From Companilactobacillus kimchiensis (GTDB lineage: Bacteria > Bacillota > Bacilli > Lactobacillales > Lactobacillaceae): a DNA stretch of 64,000 nucleotides. Positions 42,328-50,458 of the stretch are shown here, one piece after another. Made by a program: the position numbers and the translations under genes. Below the pieces are notes generated by a model that was not told the DNA's origin, ran no database searches, and was given only the letters and a program-made list of their open reading frames with translations. The stretch is from positions 1 to 64,000 of the forward strand of contig NZ_JQCF01000003.1 in assembly GCF_001438805.1 (NCBI RefSeq), read 5' to 3'. Each line of letters opens with the position of its first letter. Positions within the stretch are counted from its first letter, which is position 1.

Positions 42328-43656
42328 CTATTTATTATTTTGTAGGGAATGACGTTTGGGACTGACCCAGGTGCCCGAGCCAAAGCCCAGAATGGTTTTT
42401 AGTGCAGGAACGAAGGTGGCTACAACGGTAATAGGATTGATCATCCAATAGAACAACATATATAGTGGTGCAAAAAAGGCATATTTTAATTTGGCAGCCT
42501 GATGATCAAGTAATAGCGCGGTTAGTAACTGCAAGCAACCAGCCATTATTTCGAAGGTGACAAAGATAAATGAAATTACAAAACCATGGAATAATCTTTC
42601 GTAATTTCCGTGCAGGGCAAACCAAATCATGGTAATTAAGAAAATTACTGAGGTGATCAAAAAGAAAAATGACCAGATAATTGACAGGGTAGAATCAACA
42701 AACATCGACATTTGGTAACGCCTTTTAATAGGATGAAAGAGAAATTTTTTAAGGTTAGTCAGCCATACTTCAGTGCCACCTTGTGCCCAACGTTTGCGTT
42801 GATTATAAAGATCCTTAATAGTTTCAGGAACATTCATATGGAAGATTATATTGGGAGCAAAGCGTGGAACAGCTCCCATGGTTTGATGATCCCAAGCAAT
42901 ACTGATATCCTCAGTGGCTCGGTCTTGTCGAAAACCACCAACGTCAATTAAAAAATCTTTCTTGTATAGAGTATTAGCACCACTATATGCGTACATTGAA
43001 TCGTTGATTGAAGTTTGACTTCGTTTGATAACACCAACAATGCTAGAAAATTCAACAGTTTGAGATTTTCCTAAAAGGGTACTTCGGTTTTGAACGTCCA
43101 TATTAGCAGTGACCGCTGAAGTATTCATATCACGAGCATGAATAAAAAAATTCATATATTTCATCAAAGCATCAGGCTCAGGAAGTGTATCTGCATCGTT
43201 ACTGAGAATGTATTCGCCTTTAGCAAAATGCATACCAATGTTAAAGGCATGAGCTTTACCCTTATTCTTGATGATATTGATTGTTCTTAAACCGGGGTAA
43301 GTTATTTGTAGTTGCTTGATAATATCGGCTGTGGAGTCGGCTGAACCATCATTCATTACTAAAACTTCGAAATTATCGTAATTTAAATTATCAAATAAAT
43401 AAGTAATAGTTTCTTCAATTACGACTTCCTCGTTGTGAGCTGGAATCATGATCGTAATCATTGGCTGTTTATTCTTGGGTAGGATTTCCCAATCAGTATC
43501 ATTTTTATTTGTCTTCAAAAAACGATAGCAAAGAGCCCCACTGAACCAGAAGAAAGAACCAACAATCGGATACAAACAGAGAATGAGTAGGCAAACATTG
43601 ATTAGAGTAGCCATGGGGGTATTGCCAATGATGTGATCGATAAAAATATTTGTCAT
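42328..43656 (-). CDS. poly-GlcNAc-synthase-like GT2 membrane glycosyltransferase, 442 aa
   Basis: Two N-terminal helices, a GT2 domain (about 50-300) and C-terminal helices match PgaC/IcaA/BcsA-like processive synthases. Motifs: IMIPAHNEEVVIEETI, MNDGSADST, NDADTLPEPDAL (DxD-type), GGFRQDRATEDISIAWD (TED) and QRKRWAQG (Q-x-x-R-W). It would polymerise a beta-linked sugar and push it through the membrane. The PgaD-like gene ends two bases upstream and an EAL gene precedes that, the layout of a polysaccharide under cyclic-di-GMP control. Confidence 0.9.
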   Translation of the reverse strand: MTNIFIDHIIGNTPMATLINVCLLILCLYPIVGSFFWFSGALCYRFLKTNKNDTDWEILPKNKQPMITIMIPAHNEEVVIEETITYLFDNLNYDNFEVLVMNDGSADSTADIIKQLQITYPGLRTINIIKNKGKAHAFNIGMHFAKGEYILSNDADTLPEPDALMKYMNFFIHARDMNTSAVTANMDVQNRSTLLGKSQTVEFSSIVGVIKRSQTSINDSMYAYSGANTLYKKDFLIDVGGFRQDRATEDISIAWDHQTMGAVPRFAPNIIFHMNVPETIKDLYNQRKRWAQGGTEVWLTNLKKFLFHPIKRRYQMSMFVDSTLSIIWSFFFLITSVIFLITMIWFALHGNYERLFHGFVISFIFVTFEIMAGCLQLLTALLLDHQAAKLKYAFFAPLYMLFYWMINPITVVATFVPALKTILGFGSGTWVSPKRHSLQNNK

Positions 43657-43658
43657 GT

Positions 43659-44174
43659 TTACTCCTTATTGATTTCGTCTAAATTATTTTGCGCATATAA
43701 TTTTTGGATTTGATGGGTATCTAAGTTTTGTTCTGGCTGAACATCGTAAGTTTTAACATTCTCTCGAAATTCTTGATTACCAAAACGTTGATCAATAAAA
43801 TTATCGATTGTCTGTTTACGTTTCTTTTGGTTAATGGGATTGAAGGTCGGCCATTGTTCCACAACTCGATCACGTTTCCGATTTTGGATCAGAGTCATAC
43901 TGATTGAAAAAATTGTAGTCATTATCCACAAAAATATTAAGAGAATTCCGATAAATTTAATTTCGTAAATTCCTTCGTGATAGGACCAAATATGTGGGAT
44001 TCGATTATCAAAGCTAGCCCAAAATGAAGTGATTGTAATAAGAATGGGAATAATTACAGCCAACCATCCCACAATGGAGATGAGAAATTGGCGGATTTTG
44101 AGTAAGAGATGGCCCTTTTCAAAATATTTATCAGTATATAGTTGTTGTCGTTCTTGATTGTTTTTCTTTTCCAT
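43659..44174 (-). CDS. PgaD-like small membrane subunit, 171 aa
   Basis: Two hydrophobic helices (about residues 29-51 and 74-96) separated by SFWASFDNRIPHIWSYHEG, with a long basic cytoplasmic tail. Size, topology and position between EAL and GT2 genes are those of PgaD, which helps the synthase sense cyclic-di-GMP. Sequence similarity itself is weak, so the name is inferred from context. It has two-base gaps to both neighbours. Confidence 0.6.
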   Translation of the reverse strand: MEKKNNQERQQLYTDKYFEKGHLLLKIRQFLISIVGWLAVIIPILITITSFWASFDNRIPHIWSYHEGIYEIKFIGILLIFLWIMTTIFSISMTLIQNRKRDRVVEQWPTFNPINQKKRKQTIDNFIDQRFGNQEFRENVKTYDVQPEQNLDTHQIQKLYAQNNLDEINKE

Positions 44175-44176
44175 GA

Positions 44177-44983
44177 TTAGTCCTTAAAGTGTTTGGGGTT
44201 ACGGGGATGTCCAAAAAGGTAGCCTTGACGAGTTTTAATATTTAATTGTTTTGCCAAAGCAGCATCATTTTCATCTTCAATTCCCATCAAAATTAAATTG
44301 ATATTATTATCTTGAGAGATTTTATTCCAGGATTGTAAATTAAGATCTAGCCAAACATTGGGATCATCCTTTCTAAAATCACGCATTGAACATTTGATAT
44401 TATCGACAAAAGGTAACATCCACTCAATGTCCTTCAAGCTCTTCAAATCAGAGCCAACGTTATCAATTCCAAATTGCATATTGTACCGCTGAGCTTCTCG
44501 AATACGTTTTTCAAATAGGCGTCGATTGGGGAATCTGGCGGTATTTCCAGTAGTATATTCAATTGATAATTTCATTGGCTCGATTTTTGAGATAGCCCAA
44601 CGAACGAAATATTGAAAATCAGAACTGATGATTTGATTATATTCAAGATTGATTGAAAGCGTAATCGGTTCTGATGGTAGGGCCTTGAAGGTGTTTTCTA
44701 GCAAAAAAACGATTCGTTGTAAGGGAAGTGAGTCCAAATTGGAGGGTAATGACCAAGTGGCATCCGTATTTTGTTGACGCAGCAAGCATTCATAGCCAAT
44801 GGTTTTTCCAGTGTAATCGACTTGTTTTTGGATAAAGTAACGTAATTTAAGTTCCTTATTCTCTAAATAATTATTATTGGATTTGCGAGAGCGCCAATAA
44901 AAAATAACGATTGTTACCGCCGCAATAATAATTGAGGCAATAACTAACCACATTAAGATTAATTCGAACTGTATAAAAGTCAT
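44177..44983 (-). CDS. membrane-bound EAL-domain protein, 268 aa
   Basis: One N-terminal helix (about 9-30) anchors a cytoplasmic EAL domain (about 47-265). Compared with active cyclic-di-GMP phosphodiesterases the expected ligands are mostly there: Glu65 in YECLLR (EAL has become ECL), Asn112, Glu142, Asp174, Lys197, Glu236 and Gln253. But the DDFGTG loop reads DNVGSD, so the second Asp is Asn, and KID reads KCS. It may be a weak enzyme or a receptor. No GGDEF gene is in the window. Confidence 0.85.
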   Translation of the reverse strand: MTFIQFELILMWLVIASIIIAAVTIVIFYWRSRKSNNNYLENKELKLRYFIQKQVDYTGKTIGYECLLRQQNTDATWSLPSNLDSLPLQRIVFLLENTFKALPSEPITLSINLEYNQIISSDFQYFVRWAISKIEPMKLSIEYTTGNTARFPNRRLFEKRIREAQRYNMQFGIDNVGSDLKSLKDIEWMLPFVDNIKCSMRDFRKDDPNVWLDLNLQSWNKISQDNNINLILMGIEDENDAALAKQLNIKTRQGYLFGHPRNPKHFKD

Positions 44984-45127
44984 ATTTGTCCCCTAATTAA
45001 TAAATATTATTACTATTATAGCGTATAGCTCATGAGTGGATGATGTTTTTTGCTTTAGTTGAAAAATGTTTAAATAAGGAAACTAAAATGTATTCGAAAA
45101 TTAATGATAAATTAGTTCGAATAAAAA

Positions 45128-45169
45128 TTGACTTCTAACCTGTATAAACATATACTGAAAGCGTAATCA
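45128..45169 (+). promoter_or_regulatory. PTS promoter with cre site and inverted-repeat operator
   Basis: TTGACT (45128-45133) and TATACT (45151-45156) are 17 bases apart. Overlapping the -10 end is TGAAAGCGTAATCA (45156-45169), which fits the CcpA cre consensus, so catabolite repression is likely. GTATA-AACA-TATAC (45142-45155) is an inverted repeat like GntR/TreR operators; no such regulator gene is nearby. Confidence 0.7.
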
Positions 45170-45201
45170 AAATAATGTTTTATTAAAAAGGAATGAACGT
45201 T

Positions 45202-47178
45202 ATGAATGATCAAACATTGATTTCATTAGCAGCACCCGCTGATGGTAAACTTTTGACCTTAACCAAAGTGCAGGATCCAGTTTTTTCACAAGGTTTGATG
45301 GGTCAAGGCTTTGCAATTGAACCCACGTCAGGTGATATTGTCGCTCCAGTTGATGGAACTGTGACATTAGTTTCAGAAACTAAGCATGCTTTTGGTATTA
45401 GAACCAAGGATGGCGCTGATATTTTAGTTCACTTGGGAATTGATACTGTTGAATTGAAAGGGGAACCTTTTGAAGTCGCCATTAAACAAGGCGATAAAAT
45501 TGTTGCTGGGCAGCACGTGATCACGATGGATCTTAAGATGGTCAAAGATGCTGGTAAGCAAACAACAATTATTTTAGCGATAACTAATAGTAATGATATT
45601 TTAAAAGAGTTAATGACGACTGGTTTTGATAAGACAGTTGTTGCTGGTACGACTGTTGCAGTTGCTTCAGTTAAAGATGTTACCAATACTGTGGAAACAA
45701 AACCTAAGAATACTGGTAGTAAATATGATGCTTTAGCAGCAGATATTGTTAAAAATGTTGGTGGAGTAGAAAATATTAACAGTGTTATCCACTGTATAAC
45801 TCGTTTACGGTTTTATTTGAAAGATGATAACAAAGCAAACGATGCAGTTATTGAAAATCTTGATGGGGTCATTACAGTGGCCAAAGCCGGTGGGCAATAT
45901 CAAGTTGTGATTGGTCAAACGGTGGCGGATGTTTATGATGCCGTGATCGGTCAAATTGGTAGCAAGTTTTCAAATGACACAGCTACAGCTGAGGCAGTAG
46001 CAGAAACTACCAAGGACGCTAATAAAGTTCATGGGTTCTGGCCTAATGTTAAACAAGGAGCCAGCAATTTTATTGGAGTTTTAACGGCCTCAATGATTCC
46101 CATTATTGGGATCTTAGCTGGCTCTGGTATTTTGAAAGGTATTCTAGCAGCCTTAACCGGATTCAAAATTTTATCCACAACTAGTGGAACTTATGTAGTT
46201 TTAAATGCCATTGGTGATGCTACATTTTACTTTTTACCAATTATTCTAGGATTTACTGCCGCTAAAAAATTGGGTTCTGATCCGATCGTTATTGCCATTG
46301 TTGGTGGTATTTTAATTTATCCACAAATTGTCTTATTGGCTGGTAAAGCAGCGACTGCCAGTACTAATTTCTTGGGTATACCAACTACTTTGGTTTCGTA
46401 TACATCTTCAGTTTTTCCCATTATCGTAGCTGCCTGGTTAGGTAAGTACATTGAGAGGTTCTTGAAGAGGATTATTCCAACTTATATTAGAAGTGTCTTT
46501 GTACCAATTTTAGAAGCTTTAATTCTTAGCTTAATTATTCTTATCGGAGTTGGACCCATCATCACACTCTTGAGTAAGGGACTTTCTAATGGTCTAGTAG
46601 CCATTTATAGCTTCAGTCCAACACTTTCCGGATTTGTTTTGGGTGGTGTTTATCAAACTATGGTTATCTTTGGTTTACATTGGGGACTTATTCCAATTGT
46701 TATCAATGATATTGCTACTAATGGTCACAGTTATATCAACTCAATTCTTTCAATTACAATGGTTGCTCAAGGTGGTGCCGTTCTAGCAGTCTTCTTGAAA
46801 ACCAAGGATAAAAAACTGAAAGAAATGTCATTGGCCGCAGCCATCTCAGCTTTCTGTGGTGTTACTGAACCAGCACTTTATGGTGTAAACTTGAAATATA
46901 AGAGAATTTTTGTAGTTGCTAGTATTGCTAGTGCCTTAGGTGGTGCCTTGACTGGATTCTTACGAGTTGATAATTATGCATTGTCTGGTGCTTTGATCGG
47001 ATTCCCAGCTTTTATCACTCCAGGTGTCGGTATTGGTAGCAACTTCTACAGCTACTTGATTTCTCATTATGGAACATTGTTAATTTCTGTAGTCTTAGTT
47101 TATCTCTTTGGATTTACTGATAAGATGTTAGCTAAGAAAAACGATCCAATGAATCTTAATAATGTAAAACTTGCTTAA
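45202..47178 (+). CDS. PTS sugar transporter EIIABC, beta-glucoside/sucrose class, 658 aa
   Basis: The ATG at 45202 suits the AAGGA site better than 45193. Domain order is unusual: an EIIA-Glc domain first (about 1-150, phospho-His in ADILVHLGID), then EIIB (about 175-260, phospho-Cys in VIHCITRLRF), then a ten-helix EIIC (about 280-640). BglP-type proteins usually run B-C-A. The protein takes up and phosphorylates a glucoside. The esterase gene follows by 21 bases. Specificity cannot be read; the TreR-like operator hints at trehalose or another disaccharide. Confidence 0.87.
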   Translation: MNDQTLISLAAPADGKLLTLTKVQDPVFSQGLMGQGFAIEPTSGDIVAPVDGTVTLVSETKHAFGIRTKDGADILVHLGIDTVELKGEPFEVAIKQGDKIVAGQHVITMDLKMVKDAGKQTTIILAITNSNDILKELMTTGFDKTVVAGTTVAVASVKDVTNTVETKPKNTGSKYDALAADIVKNVGGVENINSVIHCITRLRFYLKDDNKANDAVIENLDGVITVAKAGGQYQVVIGQTVADVYDAVIGQIGSKFSNDTATAEAVAETTKDANKVHGFWPNVKQGASNFIGVLTASMIPIIGILAGSGILKGILAALTGFKILSTTSGTYVVLNAIGDATFYFLPIILGFTAAKKLGSDPIVIAIVGGILIYPQIVLLAGKAATASTNFLGIPTTLVSYTSSVFPIIVAAWLGKYIERFLKRIIPTYIRSVFVPILEALILSLIILIGVGPIITLLSKGLSNGLVAIYSFSPTLSGFVLGGVYQTMVIFGLHWGLIPIVINDIATNGHSYINSILSITMVAQGGAVLAVFLKTKDKKLKEMSLAAAISAFCGVTEPALYGVNLKYKRIFVVASIASALGGALTGFLRVDNYALSGALIGFPAFITPGVGIGSNFYSYLISHYGTLLISVVLVYLFGFTDKMLAKKNDPMNLNNVKLA

Positions 47179-47199
47179 TAGTTAAGGAGATACAAGGAT

Positions 47200-48024
47200 A
47201 TGGAAACAAAAGAATACAATCTAGCTATCTCTAATCATGATTTTAAAGTTAAAGGTTATTGGCTTGATCAAGTCGAAGATTTTGGTCAAACCGTTGATTA
47301 TCCGATAGTGATAATCTGTCCTGGTGGAGGATTTACCTTTCATTCTCAACGTGAAGAAGAACCAATTGCTTTAAGATTCAATTCATTTGGGATGCACGTA
47401 GTGGTTTTAGAATATAAATTGATTGATGATACACCAGTTTTTCCAACTGCTTTGCAGGAGATGGCCAAAACAATCGATTGGATCAATCAACAACCAGCAT
47501 CACGTCATATTGATAAAAAACGAATTATTTTAGCCGGATTTTCAGCCGGTGGGCAAATTGTTTCGGCTTATAATGGGATTGGGACAGATCCTAAATTACG
47601 TAAAAAGTATCAAATTGATCAGTATAGTGGTGATTTTGCAGCAACAATTTTGGGCTATCCTGTTGTTGATATGACCGTCAAAGGCAGTTTTCCTGCAGAT
47701 GATAAGATCAGACAACAGATCAGTACAGATGAAACTTTCTGGCAAACTCAGAATTATTTGAATGGAAATTCTAAACCAAGTTTTGTTTGGCAGACCCGAA
47801 CGGATGAATTGGTAAATATTTCTAATTCATTGATGTATGTTGGTAAAATGAATCAATTGAATTTACCGGTTGAATATCACTTGTTTGGTTCAGGAATCCA
47901 CGGACTGGCCTTAGGTACGTACGTTACTAAGAAACCGGGCAAAGATAAATACTTGAATGCTCGGGCGGCCGGTTGGATTGATTTGGCTATGAGCTGGCTG
48001 GAAATGATGAAATTATTAGGTTAA
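47200..48024 (+). CDS. alpha/beta-hydrolase esterase, BD-FAE/acetyl-esterase type, 274 aa
   Basis: An oxyanion block ICPGGGFTFHSQREEEPIALRF, nucleophile motif GFSAGG (Ser115), a likely Asp202 in RTDELV and His234 in GSGIHGLALG form the triad of a hormone-lipase/BD-FAE-like esterase. There is no signal peptide. Co-transcription with the PTS suggests it removes acetyl or other acyl groups from the imported phosphorylated sugar. AAGGAGATACAAGG precedes the ATG. Confidence 0.85.
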   Translation: METKEYNLAISNHDFKVKGYWLDQVEDFGQTVDYPIVIICPGGGFTFHSQREEEPIALRFNSFGMHVVVLEYKLIDDTPVFPTALQEMAKTIDWINQQPASRHIDKKRIILAGFSAGGQIVSAYNGIGTDPKLRKKYQIDQYSGDFAATILGYPVVDMTVKGSFPADDKIRQQISTDETFWQTQNYLNGNSKPSFVWQTRTDELVNISNSLMYVGKMNQLNLPVEYHLFGSGIHGLALGTYVTKKPGKDKYLNARAAGWIDLAMSWLEMMKLLG

Positions 48025-48030
48025 TTAATG

Positions 48031-48055
48031 GGCTCCAGTTAATGGAGCCTTTTGT
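48031..48055 (+). terminator. terminator of PTS-esterase operon
   Basis: GGCTCCA pairs with TGGAGCC, followed by TTTTGTT. Confidence 0.75.
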
Positions 48056-48106
48056 TGTGTTAAATAATATTGGGATAGTATTGTTTGATTTGAATATAAG
48101 TAAAAT

Positions 48107-48151
48107 AAAGGTCGATGCCAACATTTGGGAAAAGGTTGGTATCGACCTTTT
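48107..48151. terminator. long bidirectional hairpin
   Basis: AAAGGTCGATGCCAAC pairs with GTTGGTATCGACCTTT (16 bp with one G-T pair), followed by T. Confidence 0.8.
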
Positions 48152-48234
48152 AATGTAAATTCTATGTAAATTCGTCTAAAAATGGTTTCTTGGAATAATT
48201 TTTTTTGATAGATTTTAAACAGAGGATTGGCTTT

Positions 48235-48250
48235 ATGTCGCTAACGACAT
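48235..48250. promoter_or_regulatory. PadR-type operator-like palindrome
   Basis: ATGTCGCTAACGACAT has the PadR form ATGT-N8-ACAT and differs at two bases from the site ATGTCGTTATCGACAT before padA at 63596. It sits just before a TATAAA box (48254-48259). Confidence 0.6.
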
Positions 48251-48364
48251 GGGTATAAATTTAATTCTATTAAGCAAGTTTTATGCCAAATAGAAGTATA
48301 TTAAAATATTTCTGTTTATAATGTTATACTTATCCCGTTAACCATAAGGAAGGTGAATATTTAT

Positions 48365-48452
48365 CGTTAATTGACAACGTAATATTTCGGCTATTTGCGA
48401 GAATAGCGTAGCAATGAATTCTGATTGAAATCAAAGCGAAGGGAAATATTAC
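48365..48452 (+). promoter_or_regulatory. structured leader of first EamA gene
   Basis: GTAATATTTC (48379-48388) pairs perfectly with GAAATATTAC (48443-48452), which overlaps the ribosome site GAAGGG; an inner hairpin GCTATT/AATAGC (48390-48407) lies within. CGTT (48365-48368) can alternatively pair with AACG (48376-48379), competing with the long stem. This is a plausible on/off switch for translation. Confidence 0.55.
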
Positions 48453-48457
48453 AAAAA

Positions 48458-49366
48458 ATGTCTAAAAGAGTTTTAGGATCCATAGAATTAAGCATTGCCG
48501 CAGTTATTTGGGGCGCAATGTTCGTTGTAGTAAAAGTTATTGTTGATGAGGTACACCCAATCCAATTAGTTTGGTTGGAGTACTTGATCTCGTTAGTATT
48601 CTTAATAGGATATTCACTTATCAAAGGTGAGAAATGGCATATCAATTGGCCTGATTTGAAGTTGATCTTCTGGATCGGAATAATTGGAAATACTATTTCA
48701 TTAGTTGCCCAAGAAATGGGTACCGGATTGTCAAATGCTCAAACTGGCTCCGTTATCACCTCAACTATTCCGGCTTTTATGATTATTTTTGGCTGGTTAG
48801 TTTTGAAAGAACCACTTGATAAAGTTAAGATATTCTCAGTTATCATCGCCGTTTTAGGTGTCGTGATGATCGTTGGACTAAAGATGTCAGGAACAAATGT
48901 TGTTTTAGGAGTTATTTTATTAATTCTTACAGCTATCACTTGGGCCCTGATGTCAGTTTTAATTAAAAAGGTAAAGACGTATAGTTCTTTACAAATTACT
49001 ATTATGTCAACTGTAGTCGCTGTAGTCTGCTTGACGCCATTTATTCTAAGTGACATGTCATCATTAACAAGTATCAATTTCTTAGAGCCCAAAGTTATCT
49101 TCAGTTTGCTTTACATCGGAGGAGTTTCAACCGCTGTAGCTTATGTTATGTGGAACAAGGGTCTCAAAGTTATTAGTGCCAGTGCTTCAGGTGTGTTTTA
49201 CTTGATTCAACCAATTGTGGGATCATTTCTAGGTTGGTTATTATTGGGTGAACAAATCTCTGTTGGGTTTGTTATCGGTTCAGCTATGATCCTAGCAAGT
49301 ATTTGGATCTCAGTTAAATTCGAAGACAACAGTGCTGAAGCAATGCTTGCTGGAGACAGTCTTTAA
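48458..49366 (+). CDS. EamA/DMT-family exporter, 302 aa
   Basis: Ten hydrophobic segments in two EamA halves (SIELSIAAVIWGAMFVVVKVI and VILLILTAITWALMSVLIKKV). The family exports amino acids, nucleotides or other metabolites. The start at 48458 (MSKRVLGSIEL) aligns with the paralog at 50459 (MNSNKVLGSILL); an upstream TTG is rejected. The two proteins are highly alike along their whole length and flank a broken dprA-like gene, so they come from a duplication. Confidence 0.87.
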   Translation: MSKRVLGSIELSIAAVIWGAMFVVVKVIVDEVHPIQLVWLEYLISLVFLIGYSLIKGEKWHINWPDLKLIFWIGIIGNTISLVAQEMGTGLSNAQTGSVITSTIPAFMIIFGWLVLKEPLDKVKIFSVIIAVLGVVMIVGLKMSGTNVVLGVILLILTAITWALMSVLIKKVKTYSSLQITIMSTVVAVVCLTPFILSDMSSLTSINFLEPKVIFSLLYIGGVSTAVAYVMWNKGLKVISASASGVFYLIQPIVGSFLGWLLLGEQISVGFVIGSAMILASIWISVKFEDNSAEAMLAGDSL

Positions 49367-49390
49367 TCAAAAACTTAATTGAATCATTGA

Positions 49391-49418
49391 GGTGAATCCA
49401 TCTGGATTCGCCTTTTTT
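49391..49418 (+). terminator. terminator of first EamA gene
   Basis: GGTGAATCCA pairs with TGGATTCGCC, followed by TTTTTT. Confidence 0.87.
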
Positions 49419-49460
49419 AGTACGTAATTTTAAATAGAACAATTAGAAAAGGATAATAAG

Positions 49461-50313
49461 ATGAACTTATTAACTCAATTAATTATTGCCTGTTTAAAAA
49501 TACATCATGTGGGACCAATTAGTGTACGGAATTTTTTGAAGGAAAATTTAAATTTTGAAAGTGTCTTAAATGATTTTGATATGTTGCAAAGAAAATCTAA
49601 AGGAGCAATTCAACGTGCTATTAAGCAAGGAGATTTAGATGTATCTATTTGGAAAAGTTATGTTCAGGGAGCTCAAGAGGAGATTATCCTTGCTAAAATA
49701 GAAGGCATCCAACTGGTTAATTATCAGGAATTAAGTTATCCACAGCGCCTGTTAACTCTGCATAATTTTCCAGTAATTATCTATGCTAAAGGTAATTTGA
49801 AGTTATTAAATGCCAAAAGAAGTGTGGCAATTATCGGAACAAGAGAACCCAGTAAATTTAGTTTGGAAAGATCTCAACTGATTATTCAATATTTTGTGAG
49901 CAAAGGTTATGTAATTATTAGTGGTTTAGCGCAAGGATGTGATACGTACGCGCATCAAGTGACACTGGCTAATAAATGGAAAAACGATGGCTGTGTTGGC
50001 TGCCGGATTAGATCAGCCGATTTATCCACCAGGTAATATTGAATTAGCTCCTAGAATCATTCAAAAACAAGGATTGCTAATTTCAACTTATCCTTTAAAA
50101 ACCAAATTATATGCTAAATTTTTGGCTGCTCGGGATGAATGGCAGAGTGGCCTGAGTGATGGCGTAATTGCATTAGAAACTAGACCCAACAGTGGAACAA
50201 ATATTACTCTGGCATATGCTAAAAAACAAACTCGGCCAATAATGATTGTTAACGAGAATATCTCAATCGTTGATTTAGAACGATTTCAAAAAAAGATGTT
50301 ATCAAATTTGTGA
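49461..50313 (+). pseudogene. dprA/smf-like DNA-processing gene, frameshifted
   Basis: Frame one (49461 on) gives LIIACLKIHHVGPISVRNFL, then SYPQRLLTLHNFPVIIYAKGN, SVAIIGTREPSKF and ISGLAQGCDTYAHQVTLANKW, which is the DprA Rossmann core. After the run of A at 49980-49984 the next frame carries on with MAVLAAGLDQPIYPPGN and RNEWQ-like and PNSGTNITLAYA blocks to 50313. One extra A breaks the gene. DprA loads RecA on incoming DNA in transformation. Either a real loss, a slippage-prone site or a sequencing error; the protein also seems shorter than usual DprA. Confidence 0.85.
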
Positions 50314-50350
50314 TACAATTATTATCCATTAATGAAAAGAAGGTGTTCTT

Positions 50351-50398
50351 ATGATCTATTCACCATTAAATGAATGTGATGTTCCAGCTGTCCGTTAA
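50351..50398 (+). CDS. leader peptide of the second EamA gene, 15 aa
   Basis: A short frame MIYSPLNECDVPAVR with ribosome site AGAAGGTG ends exactly on the first arm of the attenuator (CGT TAA within TCCGTTAATC). Its size, place and overlap with the hairpin match leader peptides of translational attenuators such as those of erm or cat genes. The sequence of the peptide is not familiar. Confidence 0.55.
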   Translation: MIYSPLNECDVPAVR

Positions 50399-50450
50399 TC
50401 AACGGATAGTTCCGTTGGTTAATTTCAGAAGAAATTAAAAGACGGAAGGA
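50391..50450 (+). promoter_or_regulatory. four-segment translational attenuator
   Basis: Four complementary segments can be read: 1 TCCGTT (50391-50396), 2 AACGGA (50401-50406), 3 TTCCGTT (50410-50416) and 4 ACGGAA (50442-50447), the last being part of the ribosome site GGAAGGA. Pairing 1:2 and 3:4 hides the ribosome site; pairing 2:3, which can grow to 11 bp, frees it. A ribosome stalled at the leader stop would favour 2:3. Confidence 0.65.
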
Positions 50451-50458
50451 AATTTTTC

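Larger units (their letters stand above)
48025..48457. other. intergenic region with hairpins, PadR-like box and leader
   Basis: No gene of normal length. It holds two terminators (48031-48055, 48107-48151), a 16-bp palindrome (48235-48250), promoter-like boxes (48252-48258 and 48318-48330) and a structured leader before the first EamA gene. Confidence 0.6.

Noticed and set aside
44177-44983. EAL protein as clearly inactive
   Set aside because: On counting, seven expected ligand residues are still present; only the second Asp of the DD pair and the Ala of EAL are changed, so activity cannot be excluded.
48353-48370. A leader peptide MNIYR before the first EamA gene, parallel to the leader of the paralog
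   Set aside because: GTG start with its ribosome site only two bases away and just five codons; not convincing.
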